Position numbers and translations under genes: made by a program. The notes beneath the pieces were generated by a model that was not told the origin of the DNA, made no database searches, and worked only from the letters and a program-made list of their open reading frames with translations. DNA of 64,000 nucleotides from Rapana venosa (taxonomy: Eukaryota > Mollusca > Gastropoda > Neogastropoda > Muricidae): NCBI GenBank assembly GCA_028751875.1, contig CM054141.1, forward strand, positions 71,096,000 through 71,159,999, in the 5' to 3' direction. Shown here one piece after another: positions 1 to 59,359 of the stretch; within the stretch, counting starts at the first letter, position 1; every line of letters begins with the position of its first letter.

Positions 1-354
1 CATTATCAAACTTTGAACAGTGTTGGGATGGCTTCAGATTTGCTTCACTTGTTGCTGAAATGTGTTGTCAACAATAAATTATTGTTCACAGTGAACTTGA
101 CTGTGTGGGCTGGGCCTGCTTCTTGGAGTGTTACATTGTATGCCCCTTAAAGAGATCACAGATTAAACTTCTTGATTCTTTTTTGTGTGTGTGAGTGTTT
201 GTGTGTGTATGTTTCTGTCTGTGTATTCCTCAAATGCTTCCTTCAAAGTTTTATCTTGTAGGGGATTTTTCTATTTGAATGTTTGACAAAATCATTTTTG
301 TCATGAGAGTGACATGTAACTGGTTACCTGCACTTGTTTTTCCACACTGTACTT

Positions 355-355
<1 letters not shown>
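1..355. other. No gene recognised
   Basis: Searched on the minus strand for the last ABCC exon (a V-x-V-L-D-x-G-like start) without success. A TGTGTGTG tract at 184-230 is the only feature. Confidence 0.6.

Positions 356-435
<80 letters not shown>
356..435. repeat. (AT)n microsatellite
   Basis: About 80 bp of AT dinucleotides with one phase slip. Confidence 0.98.
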
Positions 436-437
<2 letters not shown>

Positions 438-744
438 AAGCCTGGTCACTCCCACTTCTCCTTCCTGTTTCCTGACCCCACTGCCCCCCCCCCCCACCAT
501 TACTCTTCCAATTCTTTTCCCCACTTTCCCCCAACCCTTCCCCTTCCTCCCTCTCCACCTCCCCACTATGTCATCCCACCCACCCCTTCCCTTTCCTTTC
601 CCCTCTTGCCCTCTGCACCCCTCTGCCTGCCTTCCACCATCTGTTTGTCACCTGACCCCGTTCCTCTGCCGCCCCTGTCTCAGTCTGGGATGATGGTCAG
701 ATGTGCGTTGGTGAGGCTAGTAGACCCTTTAGAGGCCTGCCAAA

Positions 745-965
745 CCTTCGGATGAGACTATAAACCGAGGCCCCGTGTGCGAACGCACGCAGAACATCTT
801 GCGCACACGTTAAATCCTGTTACTCTTTTCGTAAGAGTAGGTTATTGTGTGCCGGTGGGAACGGATGACATAATTTACAAACCGCATACACAAGGGGACT
901 GGTAGTAAAAAAAAAAAGCACAAAAGTGCTTATTCCATTATCCTCGATATAAAAGAATAAAAAAA
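745..965 (+). mobile_element. SINE family A, 5'-truncated
   Basis: Starts near CCTTCGGATGAGAC and keeps the full 3' half including CTCGATATAAAAGAATAAA. Confidence 0.85.
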
Positions 966-1171
966 AATTTTTTAAATAAAAATATTGTGTAGACAGTCAG
1001 GAAGACTGCAGGTTCCCATCAGCAGAGGAGAGGACAGCAGATGGACAGAAAGGTACAGCAGCACAGAACGACAGCCGAGACACAGCTGCAGAACCCCTGC
1101 CAGACCCTCCGGCATCATGGAACCAGACGGCTTGATGGCTTCAAGAAACTCATGGACAGGACAAGACATGG

Positions 1172-1187
1172 CACAGCGAGACAGAGA

Positions 1188-1248
<61 letters not shown>

Positions 1249-1250
1249 GG
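1172..1250. repeat. (GA)n microsatellite
   Basis: GA repeat with a few single changes. Confidence 0.97.
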
Positions 1251-1439
1251 GCACAAGACAGGGAGGAAGGGAGGGAGGGAGGGGGGGGGGGAAGCTACAG
1301 AGGGAGAGTTGCTACATCCTGCAGTGGATGGATGGACAACGCCTACATACTATGATGCATATCAAAATCATTTTATCTCTTCTTTCCCCGCCCCCACTAA
1401 ACCCCCACGCCCGCCCGCCTGGGTGCTATGTTGCATATC

Positions 1440-44817
<43,378 letters not shown>

Positions 44818-44975
44818 GGCTGAAGTCTCTGCAGGCCTGCTACAGGGGCTGGATGGCTCTGTCACCTGGCCAAGAGGAGACTATAAACAAGACAGGTCAT
44901 GTGCGCCTACACCAATGAAACAGTTTGAGATAAGGTATGATAACAGCAGCCCCCCCCCCCCGCCCCCCCCTCTCC

Positions 44976-45013
<38 letters not shown>

Positions 45014-45017
45014 AGTG
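44818..45017 (-). promoter_or_regulatory. Presumed 5' flank / 5' UTR of the ABCC gene
   Basis: Position only: immediately upstream of the start codon on the minus strand. It holds a C run (44951-44968) and (CT)n (44985-45009). No TATA box or other core element was recognised, and the transcription start cannot be placed. Confidence 0.3.
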
Positions 45018-45262
45018 CCCACTCCACTCTCCCCAAAAGTCCTTAGGATGAGACTATAAACCGAGGCCCCGTGTGCGAACGCACGCAGAACATCTTGCGC
45101 ACACGTAAAAACCCGTTCTGCTTTTCGGAAGAGTAACTATTGTGTGCGGTGGGAACGGAAGACTAAGTTACAAGAAAATGCATACACACGGGGACTGGAT
45201 GAAAAAAGCACATGAGTGCCTATTCCATTTTCCTCGAAATAAAAGAATAAATAAAATAAAAT
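45018..45262 (+). mobile_element. SINE family A, truncated, upstream of the ABCC start
   Basis: Begins near ACTCTCCCCAAAAGTCCTTA and ends CTCGAAATAAAAGAATAAA about 200-445 bp upstream of the start codon, so it may sit in the promoter region. Confidence 0.85.
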
Positions 45263-45706
45263 AAATAAACAAATCCTCTTGAAAGAACCGGAAAAAACCA
45301 CGAAGACTTTGCTCACCAACAAGATAATAAATATGAAGAGAAAAAATTGTTTCCAAGCTGATAACAAAAGAAAAATAGCAAATATAAGAAGGCAATAAAA
45401 CTCAAAGAAAAGGAACACAGTACAAAGTTACTGGGGAGGGAAGGATAGAATGAAAGAATACTATCTCATCTCATCTCTAAATTTGCCTACATTCTAGGAC
45501 ACTGATGTGTGGCGCCTATTTGTTCATGACAAACCTGCCTAAACTGAAAAAAAGGACAGAAAAATGATGAGGGTAGAAAAACCAGACTGAAGGAGAATGC
45601 CAGGGACATAAGCACAGCAACAAGTTGTCACAATGACAATGCTGGCAGCGCTGACAGGGTGCTACGATTTCTCGCCCATCCTCTACAGTCATGCCTTAAT
45701 CACACT

Positions 45707-46348
45707 CTGCTGTCATTTGCTGTGTCACTCTACCGTCATTTGCTGCGTCACTCTACTGTCATTTGCTGTGTCACTCTACTGTCATTTGCTGTGTCACTCT
45801 ACCGTCATTTGCTGCGTCACTCTACTGTCATTTGCTGCGTCACTCTACCGTCATTTGCTGTGTCACTCTACTGTCATTTGCTGTGTCACTCTACCGTCAT
45901 TTGCTGTGTCACTCTACTGTCATTTGCTGTGTCACTCTACTGTCATTTGCTGTGTCACTCTACTGTCATTTGCTGTGTCACTCTACTGTCATTTTCTGTG
46001 TCACTCTACTGTCATTTGCTGTGTCACTCTACTGTCACTGTCATTTGCTGTGTCACTCTACTGTCATTTGCTGTGTCACTCTACTGTCACTGTCATTTGC
46101 TGTGTCACTCTACTGTCATTTGCTGTGTCACTCTACTGTCATTTGCTGTGTCACTCTACTGTCATTTGCTGTGTCACTCTACTGTCATTTGCTGCGTCAC
46201 TCTACAAATCATTTGTTGTTCATACTCTATACAGTTTTCATTTAGTGCGTCACTCTACTGTCTTTGCTGTGTCCTACTCATACCCCGTCCATTTGCTGTG
46301 TTACCCTACTGTCATTTGCTGTGTCACTCTACTGTCATTTGCTGCGTC
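45707..46348. repeat. 23-bp minisatellite (about 27 units)
   Basis: Units of GTCATTTGCTG(T/C)GTCACTCTAC(T/C), with two 6-bp insertions and a decayed right end. Long open frames across it are repeat artefacts. It lies upstream of the ABCC start codon, so it could fall in the 5' flank. Confidence 0.95.
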
Positions 46349-46429
46349 CTTAATTAACCCATTGTGTGTTTATGAATGCTGGTCAGTACGTCTTTTCTCT
46401 ATAAAACCTTGGGGGGGGGGGGGTTTAAG

Positions 46430-46595
46430 CAATCTCCCAGCTCACTTCCAGTGCAGACCTGCCTGTACCTCGATCCATTTCAGGTATGAATGCATGCAGA
46501 AGATCAACAATTTCATAATTATTAATTCATGTCAGTGTCCAATGTGTTACGGAAACACAAACATACCCAGCATGCACACTGAAGAGGAATGAACT
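46430..46595 (+). mobile_element. SINE family B, diverged body fragment
   Basis: Contains GTGCAGACCTGCCTGTACCT, AGAAGATCAA and GGAAACACAAACATACCCAG in family order. Similar short fragments lie at 14268-14345 and 35995-36075. Confidence 0.6.
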
Positions 46596-46599
46596 CAAC

Positions 46600-49400
<2,801 letters not shown>

Positions 49401-49405
49401 ATTTT

Positions 49406-50335
<930 letters not shown>

Positions 50336-50493
50336 AGACTAAGAGTGTGATTCTGTATGCTTGCAGAAGTGGGAATGCCAAATGGATATAATGCTTGCTG
50401 CTGTGATCTCTACCTACCCCCTGCCCGAAACATGTTTTGTATAGTGGCCTAAGGCCGAAGTACAATAAAACTGTTCAGTGTTCAGTGTTCAGT

Positions 50494-50495
<2 letters not shown>

Positions 50496-50572
<77 letters not shown>

Positions 50573-50585
50573 GTCTCTCTCTCTC
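50496..50585. repeat. (CT)n microsatellite
   Basis: About 75 bp of CT, preceded by three copies of TGTTCAG (50474-50494). Confidence 0.97.
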
Positions 50586-50689
50586 ACTGTGTTCTTTACC
50601 TGGTGACGTGACTAGAGCCTGGTCATCTTCTGTGCGTGTAACGTTGCAGCAGGTCTGCCCCCTCATGCAGCAGCCACACTAGGTCTGCA

Positions 50690-50978
50690 GAGCAGCTTAC
50701 CTTTTGTGTTTAGATTGTATGCCGGTGACGTTCGTGTTTCCGTCATCCAACGAATGCTAACATAAATTACGGGATCCTTAACGTGTGTGTGTGTTCTTCT
50801 GAATGCGTATACACAAAAGAAATTAAGGCACCAGCAGGTCTTAAAATTGACCTGGTAGATTGTAAAAAATTCCTACACATTTCCCTGACGCTGACACCAA
50901 GATTCAAACCCACTAATTCATGGACAGGGGAAGGTTGACGTTCAGCGGTCTTAACCACTTGGCTGTAGTGTAGTGTCC
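50690..50978 (-). mobile_element. tRNA-Leu-like SINE, family B, older copy
   Basis: Same layout as the 19255 copy (head GCCAAGTGGTTAAGACCGCT on the minus strand; body with AGGATCCCGTAAT), more diverged. Confidence 0.75.
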
Positions 50979-51094
50979 TTCTGATCAACTGATACCTGAC
51001 TGCCTCATCCTATTGCAAACAAGGACGAAGGGTAAATTATTTAATTATTCCAAAAGCATGCATAATGCGGAATTGAAGGTGCTATTTGAAGCAA

Positions 51095-51780
51095 GAGGGT
51101 GACGAATTCAGTGTTCAAAAGGCATCAACCAGAGATACACATTACATTTGTCCATGCACAGGCACAGCAGCCAATACACTCTGCACCAACAGGGAGGCAA
51201 TTCATCCCAGAGTTGTCATCTTCTCAGATGCCCTGTATGTGCTTCAGACCATTCGGAACTCACAGAACAAGGAACTTAACGCCCTTGCCTCCGCTCTTGT
51301 TGCCCTGCAGCAGTCCACTGAGCATACAGTCATCCAGTGGGTTCCTTCACACTGCAGTATCTACGGGAACTAGGAAGCTGACCTATTAGCGAAGGTAGAA
51401 AGTCAGGTGCTTCAAGATGAGCAGGAAGTGACGTATGAAGAAGTAAAGACAATAGTGAAGGAAAAGCAAAGAAGAAGATCGTTTCAGCAACTTTCTAATT
51501 TCAACAGTAGGGATGACTACTAACTCCTGCCCAGACAAGACCAAGTGAGCATTGTGAGACTGAGGACTGGATACTGCAGACTCAGACATCACATGTTCAC
51601 AAAGTTCCACACTGGTGATTCAGAGATGTGCCCCTGTGGCACTTCTCCCATGACAGTGTAACACTTCCTCCAAGACCTGTCAAACACACCAAACCTGAGG
51701 GCCGATATCTGGCCTACTGACCTGACCTGCCAATGAAGGACAAGATCTTTGGACTCCTGGAGGACCTTTAACACACCACA
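51095..51780 (+). mobile_element. Decayed LINE fragment with RNase H domain
   Basis: The translation contains VVIFSDALYVLQTI and VIQWVPSHCSIYGN, then a stop and EADLLAKVESQ. This is the catalytic core pattern of LINE-encoded RNase H (D-S/A-L..L; W-x-P-x-H-x-G-x-x-GNE-x-AD). After further stops it continues into a C-terminal cysteine region (TGYCRLRHH...MCPCGTSP). In-frame stops at about 51371, 51521 and 51660 show it is dead. Confidence 0.75.
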
Positions 51781-51784
51781 GCTT

Positions 51785-53440
51785 TTGTCAAGGTCTCCAG
51801 AGTTGCTGTCTAAATGTTTAACGAGTAATAATAAGAAAACTAGGACATCATATGTCCTACTCTGTTGTCTTTGTCGAGGCAATGAGAATTTTATTTGAAG
51901 AATATAAACTGGCTTTCTTCATACAGAGGCAAAGAAGACAGTTTGTGCAATCTAAATTGGCCAACTAGCACAGTGCTTGTTGAATATTGTGCTGGCGCAG
52001 AAAAAACCATATCTACAAAAGAAAAACTGATTGCCTTCAGCCCAAGTCTGAATAAGCCCACGGGACAAGACAGCTGAAGGAAAACGTCAGTCTTTTCTCC
52101 TGTGTGTGGCCTCTGAGAACAGGCAGTCACAGATTTGGAAAACCTTTCCCCTGTCTCAGAAAGGGAACATCCAGATTCAACGTCCAGACTTCTGTTGTTT
52201 CATCTGGAGAACCATAGAAACAGAGTGACTGGCTAACTTGAAACTGTCATCATGTCTTTTTTAAAGCGTTGTGCTGAAATGATTGCAATCCCTGATGTTG
52301 CAGAGGGTCTCACAGGGTGGCTTTCCATAATTCAATGAGATGTTGATGATGTAGACAGTCTTCAACTTAAAATACATAGGACGTTTTTGATTAGAATTTG
52401 AAGGGTTGGTATCTTGGAAGCTTTTGGCAGTGTTTGATTCTATTAAGTGGGGAACGCAAAAGTGTTTAGTTGATATCAAAGCATTGAACTTTGCCTTTTC
52501 TTCTGCAGCCACGTGCAAGTCCACCCTTCACTGAACCTGTCAGTGCTGTCCTCAAGCCCTGAAGGGGTCAATGGGCAAAGGACTGAACTTTCCAGGCAAT
52601 GTTTGTTTGGGGGCAGGGTGACCTGGTGGAGCCCATCCCTCTCTAGATTCCAAGGTGCATTATGCTGTGTGGCGTCATCCACGCCATCAGCCAGAGCTGG
52701 TCCTCTGCTCTGCTAGAGGTGGTGGACTGATAGTGTGTCTGCAGGTCTTTCTGTCTTGTTCACACACGGGACCTCAGTTCTCTCTCCTATCTGGGGAACT
52801 TTCAGAGGAGTGAGTCTGGTACAGATGCTGACCCCAGGGGTATCCCTCTGAACAGACACCTTGCTGACACCTGAAATCTGCACCACCAACAACTGTCGGA
52901 TCAGGACTTAGACACTCTTATCACTACACTACCCTTCATCCCCCCCCCTCCCCCCCCCCCCCCAATGTCCTTGCTTTTTAAAGATAAACACCCATTGCTT
53001 CAATGCAGTATTTCTTCAGTCAGTTCACGTTAAGAATTGATGCCAGGAAGTTACTGTAAAAGGAATGCATATATCTTTTCCCAAACCTTTAATATCTTAA
53101 GACAACATTTCCCAGTTCATCAGTTTTCTGTAATTAAGGACTTGATGCAAAATTTGTATTACAGCTGAATTTGTTAGAAGACTGTCGTTCCTATGCTACA
53201 TTGAAAAAGAAAGCTCAAAATAATGGTCAATATTTCAATTTGATACTGAGTAAACACAATAGGAAAACAACAAAGAATGCACTCTGTTCTTCCTCATATT
53301 GATTCTTATGAATTCATGACAAAAGAAGTTAATCTTTTTTAGTCTTAGTTTACACCACACATTTCGACAAATGAATTACAATCTTGTACAGAGTAATGTC
53401 CAACAAGAAAATCTCTGATGGATTTCTGTGTCATCACTGG
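51785..53440. other. Intergenic, 3' side of the GPCR gene
   Basis: A SINE-like fragment with a TCAGGACTTAGACAC word lies at about 52750-52935, then a C run. The last few hundred bases before 53446 should hold the GPCR 3' UTR. No clear minus-strand AATAAA was noticed. Confidence 0.5.
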
Positions 53441-53445
53441 AACAG

Positions 53446-54564
53446 CTATGAAGTCATTTTGGACAGAGAGACATGTCCTGGATATTTTCTTCTTGTTTCA
53501 GTGACTGGTTCTGAAGTCACTTGGCGAACTGATAGAGCAGAGAGGCTGTGACCAGCAGCACAGTGGACCCAGTTGCTGAACTCGCCTCTGAACTTGGTCC
53601 CTGTCAAGCAGTAGAGGAGAAAGTTGACAGCGCTGTTGGTGTACCACAGCTGGAAGGTGATGGCGTAAGCAAGCTCCTTCTTGGCTTCCAGCTGGGGGTC
53701 TTTGAGGATGTAGGGACGCATGTAGCCATCCCAGATAAGACAGACACACACCGGCATGGTAAAAAGCAGGAAGGCAGCGGACAAAGCCAACACCAGCACT
53801 GTTGTTCTAGATGTAGCTTTTCTGCGACGGTCTGTGTTAGGCGTGGCCTCAACATTTGATATGACCTGAACAGTTATTTTAGATGAAATCGCCCTGAACA
53901 AAGTCACTGACAGTATGATATCACACACAACCAGACAGACACAGGGCAGGAAGGAAGATGCACACATATCCACCCAGGTGAAGATAATTCTGAAGAAATA
54001 ATCGTACAGGCCTGGCCCTGCGTAACACCAGTTTCCTCTGACAATGTCTACTCCCAGAACGAGGTGGAAGTGAAGGAGAAAAGCAGCGAGGACAAGAACA
54101 GCAATGACGATCCACGTTCTTTGCACAGTGCACATCACTCTCATCCTGTGAGGCCACAGCACCGCCATTGTTCTCTGCACCGTTACTGCAGTCACCAGCC
54201 AGGCAGACGTGGTGTTGATGGAGTAGACCAGCCACATGTGAACCTTGCACAACAGGCGGTGCAGCAGCCGCACGTCCACGTGGAAAAGGTAGTACACCCA
54301 CATGCGTAAATTGCCGCTGTACAGCAAAACGAAATCGGACACTGCAAGGGCCATAAGGATGGCGTACTGGGAAGAGTTATGGTCCTTGATACGGCGCATG
54401 ACGCAGACAGTGGCGACATTGCCGAAAGTGCCCAGCAGGAGAATGCAGGGAGCCCAGGCTTTCCAGATGAGCAGAGCTGCTTGGTACTCCCTGAAGGCAG
54501 CCAGCTCTCTTATGCTCCTAGTGGTGGACTGCTGCCCTGAGTCACTACCAGACACGTTGCTCAT
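53446..54564 (-). CDS. Class A (rhodopsin-like) GPCR, intronless, orphan peptide-receptor type
   Basis: A 372-residue, seven-helix plasma-membrane receptor in one uninterrupted frame. TM1 is about 36-56 with GN at 48-49, TM2 about 68-90 with LAVSD, TM3 about 108-132, TM4 151-171, TM5 191-222, TM6 254-278, TM7 300-322. Cys106 and Cys180 can form the usual TM3-ECL2 disulfide. TM7 has N310-S..N314-FLLY318, the NPxxY equivalent, then a basic helix-8 start (TGTKFRGEF). The DRY position reads Q130-R131-T132, so the acidic residue is lost, and TM6 lacks the CWxP tryptophan (FTMP). NVS at 3-5 is a possible glycosylation site. The pattern resembles the expanded FMRFamide/peptide-receptor-like GPCRs of molluscs; the ligand cannot be told. 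No TATA box was recognised in the A-rich sequence just upstream. Confidence 0.9.
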   Translation of the reverse strand: MSNVSGSDSGQQSTTRSIRELAAFREYQAALLIWKAWAPCILLLGTFGNVATVCVMRRIKDHNSSQYAILMALAVSDFVLLYSGNLRMWVYYLFHVDVRLLHRLLCKVHMWLVYSINTTSAWLVTAVTVQRTMAVLWPHRMRVMCTVQRTWIVIAVLVLAAFLLHFHLVLGVDIVRGNWCYAGPGLYDYFFRIIFTWVDMCASSFLPCVCLVVCDIILSVTLFRAISSKITVQVISNVEATPNTDRRRKATSRTTVLVLALSAAFLLFTMPVCVCLIWDGYMRPYILKDPQLEAKKELAYAITFQLWYTNSAVNFLLYCLTGTKFRGEFSNWVHCAAGHSLSALSVRQVTSEPVTETRRKYPGHVSLSKMTS

Positions 54565-56370
54565 TGTTCACACGCTAAAAAAACTAAACAAAACAAAACA
54601 AAAAGAAAAAAAAGAAAAAAAATCTTAGGCCACGTTAAAAATCGAAAAAGAATAAGAATTCTAATGAAAAATTGGTTTTTCACTTGTTATATATAAACCA
54701 AAAATTTAACGACACAAACACAACAACAATAATAATGACAGCATCTTCACTAATACAAAGTAAACATAATTTGGCATCTCTTATCCTGTCAAATTCAGTC
54801 AAAGAAGGTGAAAGGCCCTGATGCCACACTAAGGCTGTCTGAGGATCTCACGAACAATGTCAACCCAGTGATGACTGAAACAGCAACAATGGAACAAATG
54901 AAACCATCCAAAAATCGAATCTGTTCATCACAAGCAATATTTTTACATACTTGTAATCTTAATAGGGGGAGAAAATACAAAAAACTAAGAACAGATAAAA
55001 AAGAAGTTTATTTTCATAACATAGAGAACTGGTCAAGAAATAACAAAGGCTAAAGATAAATTCTAAAAGGTGTATAAATAGCAAGATGGGAGTGTGAAGG
55101 AAAACTGGCCAATATTGCTATCAAGAAAGCTTTTCTTCTTGCCAAAAACGTGAGGGGACATGTCAGAACCACGGCTGTTGTCTCACAGAGGAAGAGTGAA
55201 GGGTGTACATGAGGACTGAGCACAGGTCTGAACTTCAGAACAACACGGAATCAAAAGTTCTAATAATAATCAGAAACATCAATGCACTCATTTCCTTCTA
55301 TCTCTCTATCCTTGCACCAACCATCGTGGCCTGTGTCCATCCCCCATTTTTCTCATCCATTCCCTGCAGCCATCCTCCTCATGCTTCTCTCCCTCTAACC
55401 ACTCCCACACAACTCGTATACTGAGCACCTGATAGAAAAAAAATGATAGTTAGGCACAAGTACAAAGCAGGTGCCTTTTCAGCGAGACTCAGAAGACGGG
55501 AGTGTATATTGCAATGGTCCTTTGGGGTAACAAAGTACAGATCACAAAAATAGAGCTGTTGTGTGCAGCTTAGAGATGCAAAACAAGCAGATGTCGGATG
55601 AAGTTAAAGATGAGTAGGATCACAGACATGAAGGAGGCCTGAAAGATTTCAAAAACTGTGGCATCAAAGTATTTACAACAATTCTTGGCAAGTGTCTGCT
55701 GGATTCTTTCTGTTGCAGGAAGCCAATGAAGGTCGTAAAAAATGATAAGATGGATTTTAGAACTTTAAAATCTAGCAATGGCTTGAGTGCACGGCTTTGT
55801 TCTTTAAAAAATATTCAACAGACAGCGGTAATCTGGACACATAACAGAGCAGAAATCTAGAAAAGAAAGAATAAAACAAAAATGCGAATTTTTTGTGCTT
55901 TAAGGATCTGAAACAGATGTATGAAAAAATGTGCAAAGTGACTATTGTTTGAAACATACCTACAGGAATTCGCAGTATTTTTTATGAAAGATCTCTCTAT
56001 TTAGAATCTCTTTTCAAGCAAAAACGCAGTCATTTTTTATACATCCTTTTTGAAATACCCTGTTTTCCAAATGCCCTGTTGTCCATCATTATACTATAAA
56101 AGAATCAATGCCCTGATGTCCTTTTACATGCCTTTTGTCCTAGTTCTGACAACAATCATAATATATGCTGTTTCCAAAAGTCACAAGGAGACTCTGTGAC
56201 GTAATTTCATGTGACGTACACCCAAATATGTGATAAGTAATGTGACAGAACACGTTGATACACATTACCTTGTGGCGCATACTTGACTCCTGTGTTTGTG
56301 TTTTTATGTGTACCTGAATATCTAAAAGGAAAATGGCAGGTGCATGCTGCAAGCTTGTACTTGTGTGTGT
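54565..56370. other. 5' flank of the GPCR gene, unique AT-rich sequence
   Basis: Begins with an A-rich tract (54575-54625). No further exon or transposon recognised. Confidence 0.55.
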
Positions 56371-56383
56371 ACCTAATCACACA

Positions 56384-56404
56384 CGCACACGCACACACAC
56401 ACAC

Positions 56405-56462
<58 letters not shown>

Positions 56463-56643
56463 GTCAAATCAAATCCAACCAGACAAAATCAAAGTGTGTT
56501 ATTTCGATGATAAAGAATAAGCACCGTGTGCTTCTTTACATCTAGCCCCCACACCCTTATCAGCAATTACTCTTAGAATTTTTTTAAATTAAAAATTAAA
56601 AAATAATTGAAGGAAACAAAACACAAAAAGGCAAAAAGCAAAC

Positions 56644-56721
<78 letters not shown>

Positions 56722-56824
56722 CTTCTTTTTAGACAGATGGCTTGATGGGGGGAAAAACCAACTGCACTGCTTATTTAATGTACCATCTGAAAATAAACGT
56801 TTGACTTTGACTGTGACTTTGGAA

Positions 56825-56923
<99 letters not shown>

Positions 56924-57026
56924 ACACACGTGTTATAGATTCAAAAGGTAATCGAAAAATATCACAGTTGTACATTAAAAGGATAATAGTATCACACACA
57001 CACACACACACACACACACCACGCGC

Positions 57027-57080
<54 letters not shown>
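56384..57080. repeat. Cluster of simple repeats
   Basis: (AC)n 56384-56460, (AT)n 56644-56720, (CT)n-(CA)n 56832-56928, (CA)n 56995-57019 and (GA)n 57029-57078. No gene is seen among them. Confidence 0.95.
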
Positions 57081-57363
57081 ACTTGAAATGATGGAAGTAC
57101 TTTTTTTTTATCTCTTTGCGAAATGAACGATTTTTACAATACAGTGTTTGCTCCTAATTAGTTTAATTGGAAGGTTGTTTTTTCTGTTAAGGAAGGGAGA
57201 GGGGAGGAGGGGGCTCTCTTTCGTAGGACTGCTAGTTTGCAGACTTGCCTTTTGTAACTGTACCTGTTCTTCAGTCTGTCAAACTTTGTTTCTCTGTTTC
57301 TCCGTTCGCCTGTCTGTCTGTGTGTGTGTGTCTCTTTCTCTGTCTCTGTCTCTGTCTCTGTCT

Positions 57364-57365
<2 letters not shown>

Positions 57366-57416
<51 letters not shown>

Positions 57417-57419
57417 ACG

Positions 57420-57458
<39 letters not shown>
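57366..57458. repeat. (CT)n-(CA)n microsatellite
   Basis: Compound CT then CA repeat. Confidence 0.97.
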
Positions 57459-57462
<4 letters not shown>

Positions 57463-57479
57463 GCTCACGCGCAGTGTGA

Positions 57480-59240
57480 ACGTAGAGTAATTGCATAAAA
57501 GAAAAATCGAATGTGTGTTTTCAGTCATTTCTCGTAATTGAATTGATTGTTAGCTGCAATTGTTCATTTGTTTTTCTCCTCAAAATCAATTGACCAACAA
57601 CAGCTCTTGAAAAATTAGCAGGTGACTGCGCTAATGCGCGCCTGTGAGCGTTTGTTTGGGCTTTCTTTTACTTAGAATACGCGCATCTATGTGCAGCTAT
57701 TTGCAACTCTAAGGTGTAGGGTGCATAAGATGACATTGTAAATCATGCAAAAACACTGGTCTTTTAGTGTCACTATTCATAAATCTCTCTGGTATTTCTT
57801 TAAATCTGTTTTGCTGTCAACTGCAGCAGATAGGTGGCCCTGGTCTTGTGGCGACGAGCTGTCCTTTAAGAGAGTATCCCGCATTTTTGCAGAGAGATTT
57901 GCCGTGACTGAAACTGAAATACAATGCAATGCAGTCAAATACGATACAATACAATACAATACAAAGCAGATCAACCTTTCCAGTAACATTTGGTTTTCCA
58001 ACCAGCCGCCATGGCGCAGTGGTTACGGAGATTTTTTTCTCGGGCTCTGACGGGCTCCTGCCCAGGGTGAGTGTGCTGTGGGCTCAGTAGGATGACTGGG
58101 ACCACGCAGTCGGGCTTCATCCACTTTATAATTATATTATGCGCTTTTTAGGGTGTCGTTACAATTACCTGACCAACACTGGAGGTGCCTGTATCTCTCG
58201 ATCCTTGTCAACAAGGGGATATATTATAACTGGAAGCGTAGAGTACAACCCTGCCAAGTAGACTCAAAGCATAATGCACTTCCACAGCAGCAGCATTACA
58301 TCCTCCTCCCTCCCATCGATCGTCAAGCACTAAAAAGAAGCCTCTGATTCGATGGCCCCGCTTGCTCTGATCTCATGCATGGTGACCTCAGTCTTGGTTT
58401 CCCGTACGCTTCTGTGCCTTTGGAGAGTTTGTGTCCAAGCCTTAGGAGTTGAAGGTTCACGAGAGAAGGTGGTTGGAGAGCGTCGTGGTGGTCTCCACAC
58501 CAAGTGGGCTTCTCTCTCAGTCTGGCTCCACGACTGAGCTATTACTGTCCTCAGACAATAGGGGGCTTAGTAGGTTGTGTACTGCGTACGTTAGCTCAGA
58601 ACAGGCACCACTGAACCAATCACCATCAAAGTGACCCAGCAACAGTGCAGGGCCCCTCTGTCTGGTAGCCCTACTGCATCCTGACATTACTAGATTCTCT
58701 TTGAACATCTGGCTTGGGGATGCGACAGGACGAATGTGGATATGGCGGTGGCAGGGAGATTCCAATGAGAGGCCTGGACACAGCAGGGCAGGACGGGACC
58801 GTCACGACAGAGGAGGCAGCACAACACTGTATTTGTCCGCTTGCCGATCTACAGGAATTATGGTCAGGAAAGTCAACAGTTCACCCCACCAAACTTGTTC
58901 ATTGCAGGGTTTTATTACACGCTTTTATTCAATTGACCGTAATGTTGATGTGGGTCATTTGCTTTTCTCTCCCTGATTCTAGTGGGGGGGGGGGGGGGGG
59001 ACTGTCAGTATAAAATGATAATAATAGCATCCTAACTTCTGGAAATTCTGTGTTATGAATTCCTTCTTTTCAATCCCTCTCTTTAAGAGGCAGGTGCCCA
59101 TTTACAGCTGGGTGAACAGGGGCACTGTACTGAAGCCAAGACGCACAAATGTTCACTCATCCAACTGGTAATCACGCTCTACGCTGCCTAACATAGGCTA
59201 GGGTAAAGCGAGTGCTCCGACCACTGAGCTATCCTGTCCC
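57480..59240. other. Intergenic, only SINE heads recognised
   Basis: tRNA-like heads at about 58003-58060 (+, CATGGCGCAGTGGTTACGGA) and 59165-59240 (-, GATAGCTCAGTGGTCGGAGC). A G run lies at 58984-59000. Confidence 0.5.
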
Positions 59241-59267
59241 CCAAATTACTGTAGCAAACTTGAAAAA

Positions 59268-59269
<2 letters not shown>

Positions 59270-59354
<85 letters not shown>
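59270..59354. repeat. (GT)n microsatellite (about 42 units)
   Basis: Essentially pure GT. Confidence 0.98.
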
Positions 59355-59356
<2 letters not shown>

Positions 59357-59359
59357 TAA

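Noticed and set aside
45633..46592. A 319-codon open frame with repeated hydrophobic peptides
   Set aside because: It is the 23-bp minisatellite read through; the same peptide appears in three frames, as expected when 23 is not a multiple of three.
51891..52130. HTGEK-like word suggesting a C2H2 zinc finger
   Set aside because: Only the linker-like five residues are present; the paired Cys and His of a finger are missing.
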